NCBI GenBank assembly: GCA_002224055.1
Contig: AZLU01000047.1
Span: 170,421-234,420 of the forward strand
Reading direction: 5' to 3'
DNA from: Pezizomycotina sp. ARF18
Taxonomy: Eukaryota > Ascomycota
Length of the DNA: 64,000 bases
Shown here one piece after another: positions 56,058 through 64,000 of the stretch (the stretch's first letter is position 1; every line of letters begins with the position of its first letter). The translations under genes and the position numbers were made by a program. The notes beneath the pieces were generated by a model that searched no databases, was not told the DNA's origin, and was given only the letters and a program-made list of their open reading frames with translations.

Positions 56058-57374
56058 TCATTTGAAACGTTCGTTCATGGCAACGACGAGCCTGCAGAAC
56101 ATCCAGTCACCGTTATCGCCGACGAAATCAGACAAGACGATGCCAGTATTTCCCCGCTGACGCGTAGCAAGGAACTCGTTGACCGCAGGGATGACTTTCT
56201 TCGCAATTTCCTCTGGCCAAGTGCTGACCCTGGAAAAGTTGGCCGCAGACAGGAAATTGATGAAAGCCACGGAGTCTTCTTTGCGAAGCCGACGCTCGTC
56301 CGAGATGATCCAAAATGTAGCCGATCTTATCTCCGATGACGTCGGGTTTCAAAACCTCGCAGTAGTCCTGGATGCACAGCGTGCCGTGTACGACGGTGCT
56401 GTTCGGCGTGTTAAACGGCCACCCGTCGGCGTCGATGCCACCTAGCTCCGCCCCGTCTGTGAACCGTCTCATCGGGATGATTTTGCCGCGGGCTTCTCCC
56501 AATTTCGGGGGGGTCCGCTCCACCACCTCTCTTTCGTGATGAAGTTCTCACGCAGGATCCTTGCAAACTCTCCGTCCGTGGCATTCCCTCGCCCTTCCCT
56601 TTTCAGAGACATAACGATCGTTTCCGAAGGGTTCTTGTCCAAGAACTTGTAGCACTCGTCCAGTACCTCCCGGAAGCGCTTGTTTCCGCCCACGCAGATT
56701 GGAAAGCGCCGTGCACCAGAATAAGGTCCGAGCACCCTTTCGGCTGGCACCGCACGTCCAGGAAGCGGATACCGTGCTCCAGCTGCTGCGTAATGCTCGC
56801 TGACTTGGCACCGCACGCTCGCAACGCTCTGTAGCACGTCGGGAGTTGTGCGTCCCCGGAATCGATATAGCGCTCAGGGGAGTCTCGTCGGGGAGCTTTT
56901 GCATCCACGAGCTCAACTTTGTGTCCCTTGCGATGGCGAGGTGCGACCTGGCCGGGTGGTAGACGCCCACGAACTTTGGCGGCGATATTTCAACAGATCT
57001 AGGTCTCCAGGTGACTTGAAATTCTTCGTCCTCGACGCCAAGACGATCTTGTCCTTTCGCGCACAGTTAAATTTGTGGCTATCGTTTCGAAGGGTTTGAT
57101 CGTTACATCTGTTTCTTCTGGTGGGATTCCATCGTGTTCCGTGCGAATTATCCGTAGCTTTTCGCTGGATAAGTTGCGAATCGTCAGGGGTAGCGACGAC
57201 GGCTTCTCAAATTCTACAGATGTTAGGAAAAAAAAGAAAAAAAAAACTAAAAACTATTCGTGAAGAAATAGTAACTTTTTACTTACTGATATGCAGAATG
57301 CCATGATCCTTCTTCTTCGCATAAACCATGACCGGCGTTGCGACCGCGAGACCAATCGCCAGTGCTAGTATCAT
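56058..57374 (-). CDS. Secreted-type PI-specific phospholipase C
   Basis: Resembles the single-domain PI-PLC X family, which cleaves phosphatidylinositol or GPI-type lipids without calcium. Start ATG 57374 (MILALAIGLAVATPVMVYA) is a signal peptide. Intron 57214-57286 follows. A beta-rich N-terminal part reads LPLTIRNLSSEKLRII and DVTIKPFETIATNLTV. The X domain begins KLSSWMQKLPDETPLSAISI with PGTHNS (first catalytic His, about 56855), then QQLEHGIRFLDVRCQPKG, LILVHGAF (second His, about 56720), FREVLDECYKFLDKNPSETI, VMSLKREGRGNATDGEFAR, LRENFITKERWW, GKIIPMRRF, SVAFINFLSAANFSRV and GIVLSDFVGDNGDWM. It stops at 56058. The His-His pair and the missing Y and C2 domains distinguish it from eukaryotic signalling PLCs. 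About five frame jumps. Confidence 0.87.
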
Positions 57375-58116
57375 GAGAAAGCGATATAGTTGTTGTTCTG
57401 AAGCAGTAGCTGTTACAAAAGCTTAAAAATTAAATTTTCTGGGTTGGCCCGATTCGGAATTGTGTAGCCGAATTGGTGAAGAAGGTTTTGTTCCCTATCA
57501 AACTCTTATTGCCTTGGCAATAAATTAAGTGCCAACCCTCTAAACAAAAAAAAAAGCCTCATCGTATGAAGGAGAGAAAATGAGAGTGAGAGCCCTGTGA
57601 AAGCTGCCGCATCACTTTCAGCAGCTCGTAGGATATGGGGCTTTTTTTTTAGTATTGTTGATAAAGTATCTCGTGAAATTTGCATGTTCTTCTTGATGGT
57701 GATCGTTCGCTTTTGGCCTGATGTCATGTGTATGTATATCCATCCATCTTACTTCTCTGCTTAATTTAGTTGCAAATTTTTTTTTTTCCGCCTAGTAGCT
57801 CTGCTTAGCTGTAGGTACAATTTGCGGGGGTGCTGCTCGCTCTCTCAGCCTCCCCTCTCTTTATCTTTTTATCGGGTACATGATCATTCCACTATTATCT
57901 CTTCATAGGAATACACTTCTTGTATCTGCTTGTTCACGAGGCTGAAAAAAGATTCAAATCTAGCTTGTCATTATTATTATAAATATCTCCTGCAGAGTTC
58001 TTTTTTTCTGATTTTATTTTCTACAAACGAACTCTATATATCTTAATTTAATACAGCTTACAAAGAGAAGAGAGAGAGGGCTCAAAAAAAAATATATTCT
58101 TGCTTAGCTCCCCAGC
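57375..58116. other. Divergent intergenic region, PI-PLC and HET-C
   Basis: Holds both promoters. A/T-rich with GGCAATAAATTAAG near 57516 and poly-T near 57776-57788. Short minus-strand frame 57727-57506 has no family resemblance. Confidence 0.4.
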
Positions 58117-61100
58117 ATGTCGAGGGTATCGTTCTCGGTCTTGCTGGTCGTCGTAGGCCTTCTGTGGCTTGCGACGCCTCGTTAGCTTTCGGGGCAGGAA
58201 ATATCGCCTCGATATCAAAGATCGAGGGTAAAAACTGGCGCCACGGCGATATCGAAGACACTTTGAAACGTTGGTCTTTTGAAAGGTGGAATGGACATCG
58301 AAGATGGTCAAAAGGGTGTATTTTGTAAGTAGCATATGGGGGAAATCCTCTTAAGCAGCGTATGCTTGTGCTGACCGTTCTAGGGAAACTGGCTTCGTGA
58401 TTATTCGCAAGCTGTCGACGTCGGAACGCTGAAAGGCGTCCCAGCTGGCACTCTCCGTGTTCTCGTAAGTTCCTCCAAGAGGCGTGACACTTCCTTTCTG
58501 ACGACGTTCCTAGGTCTCGGTACTGGCTTTCATGTCCTTCGGATATGCTACGGAAGAATACGAAGTTACGGATGAGCGACTAGGCTGCTACAGGCCTGAA
58601 GAACATATCGGTAAGACCCCCTGCCTGAGCTATATTGAAACGTAGCTACAGTTTCTAGATAACCCGAAGGATTATGCGGACAGTAAGTCTCCCAGACCTT
58701 CCCATTTTTTTTTTTTTTAATCTTTTTTTCTGCTAACGGTCTAGACCTTGATGCGCGCGCTTACGACCCCGCCTCCGCCCTCCCGTCCACCCGATGGAGT
58801 TGGCGGTAGATCCGAACACGGGATGAAAAACTACATTGCGAATGAATCCGGTGGCTGGGCAACTTCCTCGGGATACGTCAAGTATTCTCTGGACCGCTCG
58901 ATCCACTACGGAAGACTCTACACCAGCGGAAGAGGCGACCTCGGCGGGCAGGGATGCCGATCTGTGCGAAGCCTTGCGCTGCTTGGGACAGGCTCTACAC
59001 ACCCTCGAGGATTTCAGTGCTCACAGCAACTACTGCGAGCTTGTGCTCAGGGAGCTCGGGTTTGATGCCTTCTCCCACTGCGGATCCGGCAGCCAGATTA
59101 ACCTCCACGGCAAGCACGTCTTTCCCATCGTAACGGGTAAGTAGAAAAAAGACCTTCCCCCCACCCCCCATTAAAACCTTGCTAAGTAGTTCCTAGGCAC
59201 CTTTGGTGGTCTCGATTTCTTGCACTCCGTGCTCGGCGAAGCGCAAGATAAGCTCACCCAAAACGAGCTCGAGGAGGTCGACCTCGCCCTCGAAGAAGCT
59301 CACGACAGCAACAAGAAAAGCTCTTCTTCTAGGGGCTTCGGAGGCAGCAGCGGTGGCGACAACTCTAGCGTACTGTCAGGCCTCCTCGACCAGCTTCCGG
59401 GAAGCGGCGGCCTCGGCCAAGAGTGCGGCCGCTTGAAAGGCCGAATCGGACGCCCAGGAGTTTGCAAATATGAACTTGGGGGGCTCCAGGCTGCAAACCC
59501 CAACGATCCGTACGCGCAGCAGCAAGGAGCCGGAGGGTCCGGCGGCATCAACGCTTACAATCCGAAGAGCTGAGCCGTAAATCTTCCCCATCCTTCAGTT
59601 CCGCGATCGGTGATGCGGTCGATCGAAGCTGCCATCGAAAAGATCCCGGGCCTCACTGCGCTCGTGGAAAAGATTTCGGAGGCGCTTTCCATTTTTGTTT
59701 TAGCGTTCTGGCGCCGTTTATTCGCCCAGTGATCGACAGGTCAGCATCGAGCTCGGAAAGGGCTCCGACAGCGTCCTGAGCTCGTCGGCAGCACACCAAT
59801 ACGAGCCATGGACGGATCCGCACTGCACGGACCCGACGCACTCTCTCCTCTCGAAGGACCACTTTTCCAACCGCCTGAACGAGCCGTGCGGCAACATTGC
59901 CTCTGCGGTCGTGAGCTACGTCGTCCCGAGGGTCGTCTTTGCCTGGGAGAACCCGAATACTCCGGTGCAGATGGTCCTCGACGACGTCTGCCGTGTGTTC
60001 CACCACCCAGCCATCCGTGACCCCAGTGCGAGATCCACAACACCATGTTTACCACCGTAAAAAATGGGTCGACAACCAGCCTGACCGCTCCAAGATCAAC
60101 ACATGGTTGGGTCCCCAGGGAGTCAGGCAGGGTCTGAACCACACGAATGGCATTTTCGGGGGAGGCCTGGAGGGCGGCCACGGCAAAGTTAAGGACAGTG
60201 ACCTGGCAAAGAAGAAGCGCTCCGGACGCCGACTAGCGGCCAGTACAAGGATCCGATTTCTTCGATCGCCGGTGCCATCGGAGGAAGCGGTCTCCAAAAT
60301 ACGGTCGGGGGGCTTCTGGCTGGCGTGGGCCTTGGTTCGTCAGAGGAGAAGAAGTACAAGGACAAGGATTATCGCGAGAAGGATTATCGTGAAAAAGATT
60401 ATCGTGAAAAAAGATTATCGGGAGAGGTATCGTGAAAAAGATTACAGGGAGAAAGATACAAGAGCAGGGACAAAGATTACTACGAGAAGGATTATAAGAG
60501 TAGAGACAAGGATTACTACGAAAAGGAACAAGGAGAAGAAGCACAAGAAAAGCAGCAGCAGCAGCAGCAAAAAGGTCAAAGACGAAGACTACTACCGCCG
60601 CAAAGCTGAAAAGAAGGCGCGCCGCGAGGGAAGGCAAATCTTCAAGTAAGTCGTCTCGTTTGAACCTCCCTTTTTCTCCTCTTTCTTACTGAGAATAACA
60701 ATAGGAAGAAGGACAAGCACAAGTCTCGTTCCGTCGAAGAAGACTCCGGCGACTCTGACGACTCGTACGAATCAGACGGAAGTCGTGGAGGACACTCTCA
60801 TCGTCGCGAACTCAGCGTCGGAGGAGGAGGTGGAGGAACTAGTGGAGGAGATCGATATCGAGACCCGATCCCGAGACAGTGGAAGTCGAGACTACCCGGA
60901 TGCGTACCAGCACGACGAATTTCGGACTCACATCATTCGTACTCACGGGGTGCGCAGGAAGATGCTTATTCTGTACCCGGTGGGTTCCCGGTTGAGGGGC
61001 ACAAGACGGACCACAGGCCCGTATCCTACTGAATCTGGAGCGGATTACGCCCTCGGGCAGGGTTTGGTTATAGGAGGCGACGGCACGGTAGGAGGAGAGC

Positions 61101-61363
61101 CGTACGAGTATCCGGAGAGCGGGAACCCGAGTTATCCTCACGAAGGCGATTACATTCCTCAGTACGGAAGCGGAGGCGGCGCGGCGGCAGCAGCAGCAGC
61201 AGCTATCGGGAGCAGCACCACATCACCAGCACGGCGGCTACGAGGGACGCTACGAGAGCCACTCCCCGGCTCCGCCGCAGCAGCCGTACTACCAAGATTT
61301 CGGGTACTCCTCGGGAGTGGTGAGTATCACGGCACGTACGATAAGGGACGCTACGGTTATTAG
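58117..61363 (+). CDS. het-C: HET-C family protein
   Basis: HET-C controls vegetative (heterokaryon) incompatibility in Neurospora-type fungi and is a secretory glycine-rich protein there. Start ATG 58117 (MSRVSFSVLLVVVGLLWLA) is a signal peptide. Seen after jumps: KIEGKNWRHGDIEDTL, GGMDIEDGQKGVF, GNWLRDYSQAVDVGTLKGVP, AGTLRVL, VLAFMSFGYATEEYEVTDER, LGCYRPEEHIDNPKDYAD, MKNYIANESGGWATSSGYVK, EALRCLGQALHTLEDFSAHS, NYCELVLRELG, NLHGKHVFPIVTGTFGGLDF. Introns lie near 58321-58383, 58467-58514, 58609-58660, 58683-58742 and 59144-59197. Then a Ser/Gly-rich loop and further conserved helices (KDPISSIAGAIGGSG). The C-terminus has DYREK repeats (60350-60545), intron 60646-60704, KKDKHKSRSVEEDSGDSDDS and a Gly/Tyr-rich end with TAG at 61361-61363. 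Full length with many frame jumps. Confidence 0.88.
60350..60545 (+). repeat. Degenerate DYREK/DYYEK codon repeats in het-C
   Basis: About eleven imperfect copies of a roughly 15-base unit (GATTATCGTGAAAAA and variants) encoding DYREK, later DYYEK and RDKDY. Probably disordered. Frame changes inside the array show that its length may be misassembled. Confidence 0.75.
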
Positions 61364-61530
61364 GATGAAACGTGACTACGAAAGCATAACAAAAAAAGTT
61401 TTTCTACAAAACATGTAATGCTAAAAAAAAAAAAAAAAGGGGGGGGGGGGGGAAGTGAAAAATTATTGGCCGGTATCTTACTTGGTAAAACAATAAATCA
61501 ATAAATAAATAAAATACGTACATTCTCTAC
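61364..61530. other. Short convergent 3' region
   Basis: A16-G14 run (61422-61453) and AATAAATCAATAAATAAATAAA (61491-61512) between the convergent het-C and IPMK genes; the AATAAA-type strings may direct 3' ends on the plus strand. Confidence 0.45.
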
Positions 61531-62521
61531 TTAGCTCAACTTCGTCAGTAATTCAAGTACGCTGTCGACGCCTTGTAGGGCATTCTTGTCAGGACCTTGT
61601 CCTGGGGTCCAATCAGCGTGTGCAAAATCTATTATCTTCAGTTCCTCCACTTTCTTTATCACTTCGTCTTTCATCACCACCATCATCATCTTCTTCATCC
61701 TCCCTTCCTCCTCCCCTTCCCTCTCCTTTGCTTTCTGGGCTTCTGCTTTTCGTGCTCTAGCGCCTCATCGAACGCGCTTGCCGTCCCCTTCGTAGACGAA
61801 AAGTAAGCTGGCAGAGTACATCCTGCTCTCTTGGTTCTCCAGAACCTTCTTGATCTCTGCAACTTTCTGGCGGTGCCTCTTTACGACGAGCTTCCTCTGC
61901 TCCTCGCTGATTGTTTTGCTGCCGAGAACTCCTTAAACCCCTCGATGACGTTCTCCGCGCTGAAATCCCTCCCGTACGCTTGTCATAGACCTGGTAGTCC
62001 TCCCCGTTCCACACCTTCATGCCCGCATTCTAAACCCATCGAGGAAGACGTCGTCGCCTTGGAAACCTCGTCAGCCGCGCTCGCTTCTCGAGGGATGCGG
62101 CATCGTCCCACAGCTGCGCACCCAGCTTGACGTCGACGACGCAGGCCCTCTTGAAGCCGTACGCGGCGTTCGACAGCACCACCGAAGCTTCCGAGCCCGC
62201 CGCACCCGCTGCTTGGGCGGGATCGGGGTGGCAGTTCCGCTGACGTCGGGTGCTGTTGTCGTCCGCGGAGAGCTGCAACGTGCCCATGAACGTTGGCGTC
62301 CAGCGTTGGAACTCGGGTGGCTGGCGAGGGACTGGTAGAAGGCAATCTCCTTGGGGAGGGCAGGTTTTATCACGAGCGCCCCGGATTCATCTCGCATGAC
62401 ACCTTCACTGCGGGAGTTTAGCTGGTGGAGAAGAAGAAGAAGAGAGAAACTTACTGGCCGGCTGCAGCTAGGGTGAACTTTCTGGTGATCTTTGAGCGAC
62501 GAACTGCGCGGAATCTGCCAT
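61531..62521 (-). CDS. Inositol polyphosphate multikinase (IPMK/Arg82)
   Basis: Phosphorylates IP3 and IP4 to make IP5 and inositol pyrophosphate precursors. Start ATG 62521 (MADSAQFVAQRSPESSP), intron 62408-62454. Then EGVMRDESGALVIKPALPKE, IAFYQSLASHP, GTLQLSADDNS, SVVLSNAAYGFKRACVVDVK with LGAQLWDD (about 62170-62120), which is the inositol-kinase PxxxDxKxG-type motif (here VVDVKLG). Later KVWNGEDYQVYDKRTG, IEGFKEF, ISEEQRKLVVKRHRQKVAEI, KKVLENQESRMYSASLLFV, YEGDGKAFDEAL (two frames), VIKKVEELKIIDFAHADWTP with the catalytic IDFAHA (about 61640-61600), and ALQGVDSVLELLTKLS before TAA at 61531. An acidic, Met-rich loop (KKMMMVVMKDE) precedes the last block. About seven frame jumps. Confidence 0.88.
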
Positions 62522-63202
62522 GGCGAAGAAAGAGTATGGGTAAGTACTAGGTAGCTAGTGGAACGTTGAACGTATAGGGTAGTTCTCGGTGGTCAATGTT
62601 TTTTTTTTTTTTTTTTTTACAGGTAGAATCGAGCTAGGTAGAGGAAGTAGCAGTAGTCGGCAGGGGGTGGGGCTAATACTTTTTAATTAATAATAAATGG
62701 CAGGCAAGTATTAAATAATTAATTTTTCTTTCTTTTTTTTTTTTTTATTATTTTTTAGCTCCAAAAACAAACCAACAACCAAAAAAAAAAATAAAAATAA
62801 AAAAATATCTGCCGTGTGAACTCAAGCACTACACTATGTAACTGCCACTAAATTTCTTCATTATTCAACAACCCAGGAACCCTCGACGCACACAAAGGAA
62901 CTACCAAATGCACACAACTCACAAACACGTAACAGTCTTTCTTTCTTTCTTTCTTTCTTTCTCTAAAAGCAAATAAAATAAATAATTTAACGAGAGTAAA
63001 GTCCCAAGCTTCTTCTTCTTCTTTTAAAATATCATCAACTTATTTCCTCTAGTCCCGCAATGAATCTTTTGAAAAAGTGCTATATCAGTTAGCTCTTTTC
63101 TATCTCCTCTCATGTTCTGTTGAAAATATCTCATATTTACTTTTTTTATTTTAAGAAAGAAAGAAAGAAAAAAAAAAAAAAAAAAAAAAAAAGGAAAAAG
63201 AA
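62522..63202. promoter_or_regulatory. Divergent region, IPMK and ARB1-like
   Basis: A/T-rich with poly-T (62600-62618), a CTTT repeat (62937-62963) and an A24 run just before the ARB1-like ATG. Should hold both promoters; no specific site recognised. Confidence 0.4.
62937..62963. repeat. (CTTT)n microsatellite
   Basis: About six and a half CTTT units in the IPMK/ARB1-like intergenic region. Confidence 0.85.
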
Positions 63203-64000
63203 ATGACTACGGCATCGGGTGAGGACAAACGGGCTCCCCGTCGTTGATACTGGTAATCAAGATGAGCATCTGGCAAACGGAATGGCAGGGTTGAAGCCCA
63301 ACAAAGCAAACCAGTCGTCTCAGGAAGCCGAAGCCGAAACCAACGACTCCGAAGCAGAAAACGAGGTCCCCTCTCATGGTCGAAGCGGCTCAAAGAAAAA
63401 GAAGAAAAACCGCAGAGCAAGTCAAAAAGAGCTGTAAGTAAATTATCTACATATTCATCTTTTTATATGTATGCTTTTTTAAAGATCTCTTTGCTACAAA
63501 CATCTAGATCACTGGTTTCGAAGGTCAGTTCAACCCACCAATAAAGTGTATTCCTACGCTAAAGTTTGTAGATAACTTCGTCGAGGCTCCCTAACAGTAA
63601 CTGAGTTCCAGGAGGACCAGAAGCTGTACGATCAAAATAAGCCGTTTTCACAGTAAGTACTTCCCCCCCCCCCCCTCTCTCCAATTTGATATAAAACACT
63701 GCTAACTTTCCCAGACGAATTGAAACGTGCATTCAACGCTACAAGGCCCGCCGCAAGTTCGATGCCAACCGTAACCAAATCTCGAGAACTATCTTTCCTT
63801 GGCGGCATCACGGCGGGCCAGAACAAGTTCTCAGGCGGCCTGGACATCAAGCATAACGATGACAGGGACGCTGAGCAGATTGCAGCATTCACAGCGACCG
63901 ACTACGTCGATAACAAGTTCGATGGAGGTTGGCGGCGCCTCGTCGAAGAGGACGAAGCGATACGTTGTGGACTTCAACTACGTCGTCCGCGGGTTCCTAT
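63203..64000 (+). CDS. ARB1: Argonaute siRNA chaperone subunit ARB1-like (5' part)
   Basis: In fission yeast Arb1 binds Argonaute in the ARC complex and is needed for siRNA maturation and heterochromatin. Start ATG 63203 (MTTASGEDKR). A charged linker follows: GLKPNKANQSSQEAEAETND, then the Lys-rich SGSKKKKKNRR. Intron 63434-63507, ITGFED, intron 63524-63571, NFVEAPLTVTEFQEDQKLYD, QNKPFS, intron 63653-63714, QRIETCIQRYKARRKFDANR, SFLGGITAGQNKFSGGLDI, DAEQIAAFTATDYVDNKFDG and VVDFNYVVRGFL at the edge. The order TGFED, KLYDxxxPF, RIExCIQRYxARR, LGGIxxGxxxFxGGLD, IAAxTATDYV matches fungal Arb1 proteins as I recall them. Two or three frame jumps. The gene continues past 64000. Confidence 0.82.

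Noticed and set aside
1-64000. Secondary-metabolite gene cluster, CRISPR array, prophage or transposon
   Set aside because: No polyketide or peptide synthase, no spaced direct repeats, and no transposase or reverse-transcriptase motif seen on either strand. The repeats present are simple microsatellites.

Overview
The window looks like nuclear DNA from a filamentous ascomycete (Pezizomycotina). I base this on fungal gene content: an XlnR-type xylanase regulator, another Zn2Cys6 transcription factor, HET-C, and an argonaute-chaperone protein of the Arb1 family. The introns are short (about 45-85 nt), with GTAAGT-like donors, a GCTAAC/CTAAT branch site and an AG acceptor. I cannot fix the class or species. 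Exons are GC-rich, and intergenic DNA is AT-rich and full of poly-A/T runs. I recognise no rRNA, tRNA, transposon, CRISPR array or operon.

Sequence quality governs how the window must be read. Almost every recognisable housekeeping gene jumps frame several times, and where the family sequence is well known the jump is one base missing from a G, C or A run. I read this as homopolymer-contraction error in the assembly, not as pseudogenes. Gene spans are therefore given end to end across frameshifts, and most start, stop and splice choices are estimates.

Left third (1-31 kb), gene-poor: a broken ubiquitin-like exon at the edge; poorly resolved minus-strand coding traces (0.7-3.1 kb) with a duplicated exon-intron cassette; a minus-strand coiled-coil gene ending in two tandem six-cysteine modules (4.2-6.5 kb), which is the best candidate for something undescribed; an unknown acidic protein (7.4-9.0 kb); a Zn2Cys6 transcription factor (9.5-11.7 kb); an HRI-type eIF2-alpha kinase (13.7-15.3 kb); a 4 kb gap; the XlnR-like activator (19.4-21.6 kb); a GILT-family protein (22.1-22.9 kb); an unknown acidic-tailed protein; an aldehyde dehydrogenase (24.4-25.8 kb); a Clr2-like silencing protein (26.0-27.2 kb); and a SUMO-like domain gene (28.2-28.8 kb).

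Middle (31-53 kb), denser and mostly housekeeping: a small protein with an MGCC N-terminus; an unknown protein; NAR1 (cytosolic Fe-S assembly); an unknown acidic protein; a SUZ-domain protein with poly-Q; PRP31 (splicing); HIR1 (histone chaperone); RIC1 and YIF1 (Golgi traffic, divergent from one short intergenic region); a mitochondrial stomatin-like protein; the CK2 regulatory subunit, whose start codon appears split by an intron; and a small membrane-anchored protein.

Right (53-64 kb): a 2.5 kb AT-rich desert, a secreted-type PI-PLC, HET-C with a lysine/tyrosine-rich repeat tail, inositol polyphosphate multikinase, and the 5' part of an ARB1-like gene running off the edge. The genes are mostly independent housekeeping units. 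The only visible themes are chromatin or small-RNA silencing (Clr2-like, HIR1, Arb1) and Golgi traffic (RIC1/YIF1).
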